From: Arachidicoccus rhizosphaerae
GTDB taxonomy: Bacteria > Bacteroidota > Bacteroidia > Chitinophagales > Chitinophagaceae
NCBI RefSeq assembly: GCF_900107765.1
Contig: NZ_FNQY01000009.1
Location: 124,001-188,000 of the forward strand
Length of the DNA stretch: 64,000 bases
Reading direction: 5' to 3'
A program made the position numbers and the translations under genes. Every line of letters starts with the position of its first letter. Position 1 is the stretch's first letter. Below the pieces are notes generated by a model, which did not search any database, was not told where the DNA came from, and saw only the letters and a program-made list of their open reading frames with translations. Below are positions 26,044 through 35,495 of the stretch, one piece after another.

Positions 26044-29000
26044 TTGGCACCGTTTGATCCACAAAATCCCCCAGAAAAACAACTATCCGCCAATAAGTTT
26101 CTTGTCATTGGAATAGGTGCATCTGCTGGTGGGCTCGATGCTTTCAAAAAGATTGTATCCTCCATTGACCCTGAAAGTGGGATGGCATTTATCTTAGTGC
26201 AGCATTTACAACCCGAGCATGAAAGTATTTTGCCTGACATTCTTGAGAAATTCAGCAAAATACCTGTCGTGGCCATAAAGGATAATATGAAAGTGGAGCC
26301 TGATCATATATATATTATCCCTAGTGATAAATTATTGATTGCCACTGATGGAGTGCTTAAGCTTGGTAAAAGACCAACGTATACGCGTCAAAATAGAGCA
26401 ATTGATGTCTTTTTTACTTCTCTGGCGGAAGTGCATAGGGGAGAGGCAATAGGTGTGCTCCTGTCAGGAAAAGATGAAGACGGCACTCAGGGGTTGCATG
26501 CGATTAAAGCGCAGGGAGGACTAACTATTGCGCAGGATTTGGAATCCGCACAGTTCCCTAGAATGCCTGAAAGTGCCATTCAGGCGGAAGTTGTAGATCT
26601 TGTTTTGCCGCCTGAAGATATTTTTAGGCAGTTATTGCTGATAAAACGTGCTTTGGAAGATACGGGAGGCAAGCAGAAACTTGATAATATTTTGGAAGAG
26701 AATCTGTTTGAACAAATTTACGGATTGTTATTGTTACGGAGGGATGTTGATTTTACATTCTATAAACAAACAACAGTCCGGCGTAGAATTGTTCGCAGGA
26801 TGGGACATTTAAAACTGGAAACCATCAATCAATATCTTCATTATTTAAAGGAAAATAAAGAAGAACAGGATGTGTTATTTCAGGATATGCTGATTCCTGT
26901 TACAGAATTTTTCAGAGATCCTAATACCTTCGACTTTTTAAGAGAATCCATTTATCCTTTTTTGCTGGAACATAAAGCCTCCGTGGATCCGCTCCGGATC
27001 TGGATTGTTGGCTGTTCTACCGGACAGGAGGTATATTCAATGGCCATTTCTTTGTTTGAGTTTCTGGGAGAAGATATACAACAGTATAAAGTACAGATTT
27101 TTGCTACTGATATTTCTGAAAAAGCCATTACCAAAGCAAAGAGCGGTCAGTATAATAAAAAAGAATTAAAAGGGATTTCTTCCCAAAGGCAATCTCAGTT
27201 TTTTACAGAATCTGACGGAAAATTTTTAATAGATAAAAGAATACGCAACTTGTGTATTTTTGCCGTCCACAACTTTTTGAAAGATCCTCCGTTTGCCAGA
27301 ATGGATATAATCAGCTGCAGGAATGTGTTAATTTATATGAATAATTTTCTGCAACAAAAAGCCTTTACAATATTTCATTATGCATTGTCAGAAAAGGGCT
27401 TTTTAATTCTAGGCCGATCTGAAACTACCTTAAATGCCTCTGATTTATTTTTTGTTTATGACAAGAAAAATAAGATTTATTCCAAGAAGCGTAAGCCGGA
27501 GAATCCGCCTAAGCTTTCAGGGAAAACACATACCCCTTTATTAAAACATAGAACTCCGGCAAAAACGCACCTGGGAAAAAATGAAGATTTTCAGCGCAAT
27601 GCAGACAGTGTTCTTTTGTCCAAGTATACACCTCCGGCATTAATCGTTAATGATCATTTCGATATCGTTCAATTTCGTGGAGCTACTTCCAGGTTTTTGC
27701 AGCCATCGCCGGGAAAAGCCAGTTTAAATGTCCTGAAAATGATTTTGGAAGGATTGGCTTTTGAATTGCGCAGTGCTTTACACAAAGTGAAAAAGTCCCA
27801 TGAGCCTTTTGAAAAACCTGATATTCCATTAGGAGGAGGTCGGTTAGTAACTCTGGAAGTTATTCCTTTGCTCAATACAATAGAACCGTATTTTTTAATT
27901 CTTTTCATGGAAAGAAAGCAGTCATTAATCATAGATGACGGCAAAGCGAATCTTGACAATAAAAGTAAAAGGATTCTGCAGCTTGAAAAGGAACTGTCGC
28001 GTCTGCGGGAGGATATACATGCAATAAGTGAAGATCAGGAAGCATTAACCGAAGAGTTGCAGAGTGCTAATGAAGAATTACTAAGTGACAGTGAGGAGCT
28101 TCAGAGCTTGAACGAGGAGTTGGAAACTAGCGCAGAAGAGTTGCAAAGTGCCAATGAGGAATTGCTCACTGTCAATCATGAACTTTCTGAGCGAAATGAA
28201 CAGCTAAATGAATATCGTCAGTTGACTGAATCAATTATTGATACATTGCATGAGAGTTTTTTGATTTTGAATGATAATTTTCAGGTGAAATCTGTGAACG
28301 CTGCGTTTTTGAAGCATTTTCATTGTCTTCAAAATGAAGTGCTGGGTAAATCCATATTTGATATTCAGGGAAAAGGGTGGAATATCCCAGGGCTGAAGGA
28401 GTCATTAATGAAAGTGTCGCAAAAAGAGGTTAGCTCAATTGATCTGGAAGTTAGTTTCGTTTTCCCGGTACTAGGTCCTAGGGATATTTGTTTTAATATA
28501 CAACCTATTGAACAGGCCGCTGAGCCCTTATTTTTAGTGGCCATCGATGATTTAACGGATCGGAAACTGAATGAGCGGAATTTGATTTTAGCAAGAGAAA
28601 GACAGACTTATTATGATTTTTTCATGCAGACACCGGCTGCCATTTGCATTTTAAAAGGCAGGACATTTACTTTTGAATTTGCTAACCCTGCTTTTATACA
28701 ATTGATTGGAGGCCGTGATCCTTATGGCATGGCCTTAAAAGATGCGCTGAGTGAGCTGGAGGACAAATATTTACAGATTTTTGAAACTGTTTATAATACA
28801 AAGACCCCGTATGTGGGCAAAGAAATCCCCGTAATTCTCAAAAATGACCAAGGTAAATTAGAACGGAAATGCCTGAATATTACCTGCCAGATTTTTGGCG
28901 ATATTGATGGACAGCCTGAGGGCGTTATGGTATTTGCCTATGATATTACGGATCTGGTAAGGGCGCAGATGCAAATTCGCGAAAATGAGTCAAATTTATT

Positions 29001-30039
29001 AAGGATTTTGGAGGCTTTGCCGGTAATGACCTGGACTAATTTAAATGATGGAACAATTACTTTTTACAACAGAAAGTGGTACCGTTATACTGGCGTAAAT
29101 TTTGATGAACAAAAATGGAGCGGATGGAAGTCAATTATTCATCCTGAGGACTATAAAGATACACTGCGTGCTTTTAAGAAGGCCCTTGAAAATGGAGCGC
29201 CTTTTGAAGTGGAGAACCGTTATAAGGGTACAGACGGTCAGTATAGATGGCACCTTAACAGGGCTATCCCGATTTTTTTAGATGATCAGATTCATATGTG
29301 GGTGGGAACGGCAACAGATATTAATGAACAAAAAATAAGTGAACAAAAGAAAGATGAATTCTTAAGTATTGCCAGTCATGAGATGAAAACCCCTCTGACA
29401 ACCGCAATAGCTTATATTCAGCTAATTGAGCAAAATCTGAGTGAAGCCTCAGGTCCAAACAGGATTTATGCAACAAAAGCGCTAATGTCCATGAATCGCT
29501 TAACGGATTTAATAGCGGAATTATTGGATGTCAGTAAGATACAACATGGAAAGTTACCTTATCGGATTAAAGATATAGATTTTAATGATCTTGTTGAAAG
29601 TGCAATAGAAAGCATTCATTATGTTGCACCGGATTATCATATTATTAAAGAAGGTCGTCTTACCCAACATCTTAATGGAGATAAGGACAGACTGACCCAG
29701 GTGATGATAAACCTTCTTTCCAATGCGGTTAAATATTCTCCGCATCAAAAGGAAATTAAGGTTGTCATTAAGCAGGAAAGTGAACGTGTAATTGTAAGTG
29801 TTACGGATCAGGGGATTGGCATTTGTAAAGATCATTTAAAAAAGATATTTGACCGGTATTACAGAGTAAATCAACAGGACGCTATTCAGTTTCAGGGGCT
29901 GGGGATTGGATTATATATAACCAGTGAAATTATTAAACGCCACGGTGGCAAGCTTTGGGTGGAGAGTATTTATGGTCAGGGAAGTACATTTTACTTTTCA
30001 TTACCGTTAAAAGGTGCGTCAAAAGGAGTATTAAAGTAA
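26044..30039 (+). CDS. CheB-CheR-PAS-histidine kinase fusion
   Basis: The 1331-residue sensor has in order: a CheB methylesterase domain with catalytic Ser27 (GASAGG), His54 (VQHLQPEH) and Asp146; a CheR methyltransferase domain (about 220-480, with FFRDPNTFDFL, GCSTGQEVYS and SCRNVLIYM); a coiled coil (about 640-725, repeats of EELQSANEELL); PAS domains (about 730-1095, the last WTNLNDGTITFYNRKWYRYTG); and a histidine kinase with His1112 (SHEMKTPL), N box MINLLSNAVKYS and GLGIGLYI. The only start able to include the whole CheB domain is TTG 26044, because an in-frame TAA stands at 26035 and no ATG is available. The response regulator at 30051 follows 11 bases later. Confidence 0.92.
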   Translation: MAPFDPQNPPEKQLSANKFLVIGIGASAGGLDAFKKIVSSIDPESGMAFILVQHLQPEHESILPDILEKFSKIPVVAIKDNMKVEPDHIYIIPSDKLLIATDGVLKLGKRPTYTRQNRAIDVFFTSLAEVHRGEAIGVLLSGKDEDGTQGLHAIKAQGGLTIAQDLESAQFPRMPESAIQAEVVDLVLPPEDIFRQLLLIKRALEDTGGKQKLDNILEENLFEQIYGLLLLRRDVDFTFYKQTTVRRRIVRRMGHLKLETINQYLHYLKENKEEQDVLFQDMLIPVTEFFRDPNTFDFLRESIYPFLLEHKASVDPLRIWIVGCSTGQEVYSMAISLFEFLGEDIQQYKVQIFATDISEKAITKAKSGQYNKKELKGISSQRQSQFFTESDGKFLIDKRIRNLCIFAVHNFLKDPPFARMDIISCRNVLIYMNNFLQQKAFTIFHYALSEKGFLILGRSETTLNASDLFFVYDKKNKIYSKKRKPENPPKLSGKTHTPLLKHRTPAKTHLGKNEDFQRNADSVLLSKYTPPALIVNDHFDIVQFRGATSRFLQPSPGKASLNVLKMILEGLAFELRSALHKVKKSHEPFEKPDIPLGGGRLVTLEVIPLLNTIEPYFLILFMERKQSLIIDDGKANLDNKSKRILQLEKELSRLREDIHAISEDQEALTEELQSANEELLSDSEELQSLNEELETSAEELQSANEELLTVNHELSERNEQLNEYRQLTESIIDTLHESFLILNDNFQVKSVNAAFLKHFHCLQNEVLGKSIFDIQGKGWNIPGLKESLMKVSQKEVSSIDLEVSFVFPVLGPRDICFNIQPIEQAAEPLFLVAIDDLTDRKLNERNLILARERQTYYDFFMQTPAAICILKGRTFTFEFANPAFIQLIGGRDPYGMALKDALSELEDKYLQIFETVYNTKTPYVGKEIPVILKNDQGKLERKCLNITCQIFGDIDGQPEGVMVFAYDITDLVRAQMQIRENESNLLRILEALPVMTWTNLNDGTITFYNRKWYRYTGVNFDEQKWSGWKSIIHPEDYKDTLRAFKKALENGAPFEVENRYKGTDGQYRWHLNRAIPIFLDDQIHMWVGTATDINEQKISEQKKDEFLSIASHEMKTPLTTAIAYIQLIEQNLSEASGPNRIYATKALMSMNRLTDLIAELLDVSKIQHGKLPYRIKDIDFNDLVESAIESIHYVAPDYHIIKEGRLTQHLNGDKDRLTQVMINLLSNAVKYSPHQKEIKVVIKQESERVIVSVTDQGIGICKDHLKKIFDRYYRVNQQDAIQFQGLGIGLYITSEIIKRHGGKLWVESIYGQGSTFYFSLPLKGASKGVLK

Positions 30040-30050
30040 AACCAGTTACT

Positions 30051-30413
30051 ATGGAACAGTGCATTTTAATATACGAGGACGATCGGGATTTACTTGAGCT
30101 TTGCAAAATTATACTTACCGGGCCCGGAAGAACTATTAAGACATTTAACAGGTGTGAAAATATAATCAGCGACGTTGAACGCTTTCATCCTGATTTAATA
30201 TTAATGGATCTTTGGATTCCTGAAATAGGCGGAAAAAAGGCCATTGAACTTGTAAAAGAAGATAAGAGTAATGACCATATCGCTGTTATCCTCTTCTCTG
30301 CTAATGCTGAAATAGAGCAAATCAGCGATGATATAGGAGCAAATGATTTTTTAAAAAAACCATTTGATCTAATGAATTTCAAGAAAACGGTTGAGAAACA
30401 CTTGTGTAATTAA
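30051..30413 (+). CDS. Single-domain response regulator
   Basis: The ATG at 30051 is chosen because it comes directly after the kinase stop; a longer frame reaching back to 29955 would overlap the kinase. The 120-residue receiver has acidic residues E9-D10-D11, phosphoacceptor Asp53 (LILMDLWIPEIGG), Ser in ILFSANAE and Lys in LKKPF. There is no output domain, so it probably passes phosphate on or acts by protein contact, like CheY or Spo0F. It lies between the hybrid kinase and the phosphoacceptor-only protein, suggesting a relay. Confidence 0.9.
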   Translation: MEQCILIYEDDRDLLELCKIILTGPGRTIKTFNRCENIISDVERFHPDLILMDLWIPEIGGKKAIELVKEDKSNDHIAVILFSANAEIEQISDDIGANDFLKKPFDLMNFKKTVEKHLCN

Positions 30414-30433
30414 TCCTTTATTTTTTAATACTT

Positions 30434-31132
30434 ATGCTGGATTTACAAAGGACGGATCAATCAGACAATGAATTGAAGGTTGTTAAGGCAATGCAATATG
30501 TTCTTGATATTCTGCAATTGATCTGGCCGGATAGAATAGCCTTGTTTTTAATCAGACAGGTGGATTTAATGGAAAAGCCTGGTGGGATTAAGCCTGAGTT
30601 TAAAGTGATTGGTTCGCCTTCAATGCAATTGAATACAATTGATTATAAGGTTTTATATGAATTTTGCTCGGAGTTGACTCAACCGTTTTTTTATGCTGAT
30701 AATACCGACGCTGCTTTTCTCCCTGGATTAATGGCTATTTTACCTTTGGGTCTTAATGCTGGAAGCGGAAAAACTGATTTGAATCTCAATGAGCATATAT
30801 TCAAACAGAAAGATGAAGGTGATTTTTTGAATTTCTTTTGCCTGATGGCAAAGGATGGAGATTCTTTGAAATTGACTGAAAATGAATCTGATATAATTTT
30901 TAATTTTCTGAATTTGATTGGCTGCTTCCAAAAACTGGACGATTATACCTTTAAACTTAAGGCGTTTCGACACGATCTGCGAACACCTCTGACGTCGGTA
31001 TCCATGATAAGCGGTCTATTACAACAAGAACCTGAAAACTCCGAATTTTACGAGCTTGGCAAAATGCTGAAATCTGCTACAGGTAAAATTGAAGGGCTTA
31101 TAAATGATTTCAAAGCAGATATTGAAAGTTAG
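30434..31132 (+). CDS. GAF-like protein ending in a lone histidine-kinase phosphoacceptor (DHp) domain
   Basis: The 232-residue product has an N-terminal region of about 165 residues with the alternating strand-helix look of a GAF sensor (uncertain). It then carries a HisKA-type two-helix segment with the H box FRHDLRTPLTSVSMISGLL (His180) and ends after GKIEGLINDFKADIE. No N, G1 or G2 box follows, so the ATP-binding half is absent and the stop is not near any remnant of it. Such a protein could take phosphate from a response regulator, as Spo0B-type phosphotransferases do. Its place 20 bases after the single-domain regulator supports that idea, but it is inference. Confidence 0.7.
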   Translation: MLDLQRTDQSDNELKVVKAMQYVLDILQLIWPDRIALFLIRQVDLMEKPGGIKPEFKVIGSPSMQLNTIDYKVLYEFCSELTQPFFYADNTDAAFLPGLMAILPLGLNAGSGKTDLNLNEHIFKQKDEGDFLNFFCLMAKDGDSLKLTENESDIIFNFLNLIGCFQKLDDYTFKLKAFRHDLRTPLTSVSMISGLLQQEPENSEFYELGKMLKSATGKIEGLINDFKADIES

Positions 31133-31169
31133 TATCGGAATTTGTTTATCAATAAGTTATAATGGAATT

Positions 31170-31673
31170 TTAAAGTACTGACAGTGTTATTTTTTCTATC
31201 AATAGCATACAGATTCTTGCCAGGCATTCATTTCTGATGTTTTCAGGCGAGCCAGAGAATATATATTTATGTGTAAGTTTGTCATCTTTTTCATAGATCG
31301 TTACATACATGGTTCCTACCGGTTTATCTACTGTTTCGCTGCCTCCAGGTTTCAGAAGCCCAGTAATTCCAATATAATAATCTGAATTTATCAGATTTGA
31401 CAATCCCTTTGCAATGCCTTCGGTGACCGGAATGGATTCTGCTGTATATACATCTATGACTGCCTGGTCAACTCCCAAGAGACTGGTCTTAATTGCAGCA
31501 TCATAACATACAATACCGCCACTAAGGACTTCTGAATGTTTACAACAGGAAAAGCAGGCCATCAAAAAACCTGCTGTAGCACTTTCTGCAAATGCCACCT
31601 TTTTATGATTTTGGGCCAGGAGTTTTGCACAATCTTCTGCAAGTTGCTGATATTTATCCGGTTGCTGGTTCAT
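31170..31673 (-). CDS. CinA-family nicotinamide-nucleotide amidohydrolase (PncC-like)
   Basis: The ATG at 31673 (MNQQPDKY) is preferred; a longer frame to 31751 would overlap the ku gene. The 167-residue product matches the stand-alone C-terminal CinA domain: FAESATAGFLM, LSGGIVCYDAAIKTSLLGV, YYIGITGLLKPGGSETVDKPVGTMYV and the C-terminal helix NIRNECLARICMLLIEKI. PncC enzymes deamidate NMN to recycle the nicotinamide released by, among others, NAD-dependent DNA ligase. The motif usually ending in AGPGG or APGG reads LKPGG here. The gene is downstream of ku on the same strand (55-bp gap) and probably co-transcribed. Confidence 0.85.
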   Translation of the reverse strand: MNQQPDKYQQLAEDCAKLLAQNHKKVAFAESATAGFLMACFSCCKHSEVLSGGIVCYDAAIKTSLLGVDQAVIDVYTAESIPVTEGIAKGLSNLINSDYYIGITGLLKPGGSETVDKPVGTMYVTIYEKDDKLTHKYIFSGSPENIRNECLARICMLLIEKITLSVL

Positions 31674-31728
31674 GTATTTTGTGATAGTTGAAGATGATTT
31701 CGCCAATTTACGATTGCAAATAAGTGGA

Positions 31729-32544
31729 TTACTTTGATTTTTTCGGGGCACTTTTTTTAGGTGTTTTTCTTTGAGTGCCTTTTTTATTGACTCCTAATTC
31801 CAGACTTTTTTGGAGTTGTTGAATTAAATCGGTAGTTGGCCTTTCAATTTTTTTGGAAGGAGCCGGAAGCCTTTTCCCGGTTGCTTTTGCTTTAATTAAT
31901 TTTAAAAGCTGTTCTGTATAAGTGTCTTTGAATTGATTTATATTGAAATTCCCTGCTAAGGTTTTAATAAGGCCGGCGGCCATGTCTAGTTCCTTTTTGT
32001 TTGCAGACGAATTTTTAATGGTAAATTCTGAAGGGTCTTTGATTTCGTGAATAAACCGGAGTGTATGTAAAATCAATACATTATGTGCAGACCTTATAAC
32101 TACAGGTCTTTCTTTGTTACGTAGGACAAATGTTCCAACACCGGCCATGGATGTTTTTCTTAATGCCGATTCCAGCAAGTTAAATGCCCTTTCACCTCCT
32201 TTGGATGGTGCAATATAATAAGCCCGGTCGAATAAGATGACATCAATCTGTGCTGTTTGGGTAAATAGCTCAAGGTGTATTAATTTAGTTTTCTCGGGGC
32301 TGGCTTTTTCAAAATCCTGATCAGTTAATACCACATATTTCCCGTCAATTTCATATCCTTTTACAATGTTTTCCCAAAGGACCTCTTTGCCTGTATTTTC
32401 ATTGATACGTTTAAATTTTATATGCCCGAGGTCTTTTTTGTCAAGCATATCCAGGTCTAACCCTTTTTCGTCAATTGCTGAAAAAAGTTTTACCGGAATA
32501 TTTACCAGACCAAATTCGATGGCTCCTGTCCAGATTGCACGCAT
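31729..32544 (-). CDS. ku: Ku DNA-end-binding protein
   Basis: The 271-residue product is a bacterial Ku homodimer subunit. MRAIWTGAIEFGLVNIPVKLFSA at the N-terminus, FKRINENTGKEV, VVLTDQDFEKASPEKTK and YYIAPSKGGERAFNLL are the beta-barrel core; the C-terminal tail is Lys-rich (KKGTQRKTPKKSAPKK). Ku threads onto broken DNA ends and recruits LigD for non-homologous end joining; ligD is encoded 3 kb away at 35496. Many soil and spore- or desiccation-tolerant bacteria carry the pair. Transcription is divergent from the DUF421 gene. Confidence 0.96.
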   Translation of the reverse strand: MRAIWTGAIEFGLVNIPVKLFSAIDEKGLDLDMLDKKDLGHIKFKRINENTGKEVLWENIVKGYEIDGKYVVLTDQDFEKASPEKTKLIHLELFTQTAQIDVILFDRAYYIAPSKGGERAFNLLESALRKTSMAGVGTFVLRNKERPVVIRSAHNVLILHTLRFIHEIKDPSEFTIKNSSANKKELDMAAGLIKTLAGNFNINQFKDTYTEQLLKLIKAKATGKRLPAPSKKIERPTTDLIQQLQKSLELGVNKKGTQRKTPKKSAPKKSK

Positions 32545-32603
32545 AGGATAAGATTTTGGTAATTAAATTGGATATTAAAATTACAATCAGGTATTTTTTG
32601 AAC

Positions 32604-32619
32604 TGCATAAATCGTTCCA
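32604..32619 (-). promoter_or_regulatory. Weak sigma-54-like site upstream of ku
   Basis: The minus strand reads TGGAACGATTTATGCA. It keeps GG-N10-GC but differs at two positions from TGGCAC-N5-TTGCA. It would give a leader of about 50 bases for ku. It is weaker than the otsAB site and could be chance. Confidence 0.3.
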
Positions 32620-32727
32620 TTGTGGAGTCTATTAAAGTTGCAGCTGGTTAATCAGCATGGTAATATAGATTGGTATGAATTTAGATACATTTTATTTATT
32701 CCTTTTGTTTTCAATTAAATAGATGTT

Positions 32728-33219
32728 ATGACCAATATGGACATATTGGGGCAGCATGATAATCTGTCTGTTGCTCAGATGGCTTTAAGAAGTGCGCTTG
32801 TTTTTTGCATTGGTTATATTCTTTTACGCATAGGCGGCTGGAAAATTTTTGGAAAGAAATCTGCGCTTGATTATGTAATAATCATTGTTATGGGATCCAT
32901 TTTAGCTAAAATAATAATTGGGGATACGGCCTTCTTCCCAGGGACTATGGCATGTCTCGTGATGGTATTGTTAAGCAGATGTATTTCAGGGTTATGTGCA
33001 CGTTATAAAGGCTTCAGTCATTTAATTGAAGGAAGACCGCTGATATTATATGGGGAAGGTCGCGTTTTTTGGGAGAATATGATAGCCGCCAGCGTTAGTT
33101 ATGAACATTTGATGCAAAGTCTGCGACTAGAAATGAATACAGAAGATTTGCAGGATATAGAAGTAGCCCAGCTGGAAAGCAGTGGACGGATAAGTTTTAT
33201 AGTAAAATCCGACCGGTAA
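32728..33219 (+). CDS. DUF421 (YetF-type) membrane protein
   Basis: The 163-residue product has three hydrophobic helices in its first 90 residues (ALRSALVFCIGYILLRIGG, ALDYVIIIVMGSILAKIII, FPGTMACLVMVLLSRC) followed by the cytoplasmic DUF421 domain with IEGRPLILYGEGRVFWENM and LRLEMNTEDLQDIEVAQLESSG. This is the standard YetF layout; YetF proteins in Bacillus are linked to spore germination and envelope stress, otherwise unknown. The length is shorter than the Bacillus paralogues (about 230), which have extra C-terminal sequence. It is followed at 49 bases by the iron permease-like gene. Confidence 0.9.
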   Translation: MTNMDILGQHDNLSVAQMALRSALVFCIGYILLRIGGWKIFGKKSALDYVIIIVMGSILAKIIIGDTAFFPGTMACLVMVLLSRCISGLCARYKGFSHLIEGRPLILYGEGRVFWENMIAASVSYEHLMQSLRLEMNTEDLQDIEVAQLESSGRISFIVKSDR

Positions 33220-33267
33220 CTGTCATTATGAAGCCGATTGTTTTAGAATTAATTAAAAATTAAAATC

Positions 33268-33885
33268 ATGGAAGAGGGTAATATAACCACACAGCCTCCA
33301 AGGAAAAATAACTCAGATATTCATAGTGTCGCTAAAAAAATGAAAGGGCCAGATAAAAGGAGGAAAAAGCCCAGTCAATTAGGCCGGATATTTGATCGGT
33401 TCTCCGGTAAAGTCACCGTTATTACCGGTTCGCCCTGGGCATTTATTGTTGCCTTTCTGGTTATTATTGTCTGGGCGGTTAGCGGTCCTATTTTTCATTA
33501 TTCAGATACCTGGCAACTGGTGATTAATACAGGCACGACCATCGTGACATTTTTGATGGTGTTTGTGATTCAGCAATCTCAGAATAAGGATACGATGGCA
33601 TTGCAAATGAAGTTGAATGAATTAATTGCATCTAATAAAAAGGCCAGTAATCGTCTGATAGATGTAGAAGATCTTACAGAGGATGAACTGGTCATGATCA
33701 AGGATTATTATATTAAACTCTCTTCGATATCCAAGAAGGAAAAAGAGTTACAACGTTCCCATTCCATTGAAGAGCTGGAGACCTCTGAAATCGAACAGAC
33801 AATTGAAGAGAATGAACCCCGGGAAGATAAACAAAAGAAGCTGAACCCTGGAAAAAACGCCAACAATAGTACGGATGGAAATTAA
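33268..33885 (+). CDS. Low-affinity iron permease family protein
   Basis: The core (residues about 35-145) is the PF04120-type domain: FDRFSGKVTVITGSPWAFIVAFLVIIVWAV, then HYSDTWQLVINTGTTIVTFLMVFVIQQSQNKDTMALQMKLNELI. Two membrane helices are visible. The homologous yeast Fet4 protein imports Fe(II), but bacterial members of about 130 residues have not been shown to do so. This one has an additional charged C-terminal tail (about 60 residues) rich in Glu and Lys. It is likely co-transcribed with the DUF421 gene. Confidence 0.87.
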   Translation: MEEGNITTQPPRKNNSDIHSVAKKMKGPDKRRKKPSQLGRIFDRFSGKVTVITGSPWAFIVAFLVIIVWAVSGPIFHYSDTWQLVINTGTTIVTFLMVFVIQQSQNKDTMALQMKLNELIASNKKASNRLIDVEDLTEDELVMIKDYYIKLSSISKKEKELQRSHSIEELETSEIEQTIEENEPREDKQKKLNPGKNANNSTDGN

Positions 33886-33945
33886 AGTATCTGTTACGTC
33901 CTGTTTATAGAATGGCTGGAATTATGCCGCAATTTGAAGCTTCTT

Positions 33946-35223
33946 TTATTGATGAGGGGGCTGCTCTTCCGGGAAATATTTTTTCCTAGGTCGAATGATG
34001 AGCCTTAAAGTAGGGTCGTTTGTCAAAAAGGACCAACTCCAGGAAAAGAATAACTTTACTTTGTTTCTAAAGCCTGCAATAGGAATCAGGTGTATAAATA
34101 GCCAGACAAGCCAGGCGAAAAAACCCTTGAAAAAACCTTTGGGAAGGTCTACAACAGCTTTATATTTAGCAATAATGGCCATGGATCCTTTATTAACGTA
34201 TCTGAATGGTTCCAGAGGCTGATTTTTAGAAAGGTGCCTTAGATTTTGAGCTAATAAATTACCCTGCTGAATGGCAACCTGTGCTAATTGAGGATGTCCT
34301 TTTTCGTAATCGGGATCTCCTTGCATCAGGCATTGATCGCCCAAACAATAAACGTCTTCCAATCCAAGTACATTGTTATATTCATTGACATAGATTCTCC
34401 CGTTTTTGGCAATGCTGGATGCTGGTATGCCAGGAACATCTATAGCTCTGACACCACTGGCCCATATTAAAGTGTGTGATTCTATCACTTCATTATCAGA
34501 AAAGTACACTTTGTTATTCTCATAATTCTTGACAGCAACGTTTAACTTGATTTGGATGCCGAGTTTGCTTAAGACCTCAAAGGCTTCTTTTCCGGCCTTT
34601 TCGCTCATTGCGCGCAGAAGAACACTGTCCATATCTACCAGGTAAATCTTAATATGCTTGCATATTTTTTCAGAATAGTCTTTAGGGATTATTTCACGTT
34701 GCATTTCCGCCAGCATACCTGCAATTTCTACACCGGTGGGGCCGCCGCCCGCAATTACAATTTGAGTATAGGGTTGGATGTCCGCTTCAGGTAATCTGGA
34801 CGCTTCTTCCAGCATCAGAAGTAGATGGTTTCTAAGATTAATTGCGTCATGAATGGATTTCATGGGCATGGCTTCTCTTGCGAGCGTTTCATTTCCAAAA
34901 TAATTGGTGTCACAACCCATTGCCAGTACGACTTTGTCGTAATCTATCCGCTCGTGCGTAGTAACAATATAATGTTCCTGAGTATTTATATTTAAAACAG
35001 TTCCCATATGAAAGATGAAGTTCTTTTTGTTTTGGAACATTCTGCGAAAGGGGTAACTAATATTATAGGATTCAATAAATGCGGTGGAAACCTGGTAAAG
35101 TAATGGAGGAAAGAAATTGTAGTTATTTTTATCGACTAAGTGTACTTCGACATTGTCTTGTTTGACCAGGGCTTTGGCTAAATGTATGCCGGCAAAACCA
35201 CCTCCGAGAATAACTACTTTCAT
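33946..35223 (-). CDS. ndh: Type II NADH dehydrogenase (NDH-2)
   Basis: The 425-residue flavoprotein has an N-terminal FAD motif (ILGGGFAGIHLAKAL), a second dinucleotide fold for NADH (IVIAGGGPTGVEIAGMLAEM), VYCLGDQCLM and a C-terminal amphipathic/hydrophobic region (FFAWLVWLFIHLIP) that docks on the membrane. NDH-2 passes electrons from NADH to quinone without pumping protons. The usual AQVAIQQG motif is present. The gene is transcribed on its own, divergently from ligD with a 272-bp gap. Confidence 0.93.
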   Translation of the reverse strand: MKVVILGGGFAGIHLAKALVKQDNVEVHLVDKNNYNFFPPLLYQVSTAFIESYNISYPFRRMFQNKKNFIFHMGTVLNINTQEHYIVTTHERIDYDKVVLAMGCDTNYFGNETLAREAMPMKSIHDAINLRNHLLLMLEEASRLPEADIQPYTQIVIAGGGPTGVEIAGMLAEMQREIIPKDYSEKICKHIKIYLVDMDSVLLRAMSEKAGKEAFEVLSKLGIQIKLNVAVKNYENNKVYFSDNEVIESHTLIWASGVRAIDVPGIPASSIAKNGRIYVNEYNNVLGLEDVYCLGDQCLMQGDPDYEKGHPQLAQVAIQQGNLLAQNLRHLSKNQPLEPFRYVNKGSMAIIAKYKAVVDLPKGFFKGFFAWLVWLFIHLIPIAGFRNKVKLFFSWSWSFLTNDPTLRLIIRPRKKYFPEEQPPHQ

Positions 35224-35495
35224 GGCATTAAAATTTTTTGACTTTAAATCTCTTTTTAAGGGATTTTAAATAAAATTATTTCATCAAGCAAATTACCGAT
35301 AATTTCTGAATATTATGGCGGATAATGTACTAAACATATTGAAAATGTGTTCAAAGCGAACTAAAGTGCGTTAGATAAGGGTAACTGTAGAAATAATCCC
35401 ACACTATTTATGAATCATTCAATATGCGTTTATCGGCATGGAATATGTGCAGATTTTTAAGATCAGACTTTCCTTTTGTTAAGAAAATAATTACG

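Noticed and set aside
31674-31751. Longer start for the CinA-family gene
   Set aside because: It would overlap ku by 23 bases and add sequence unlike the family.
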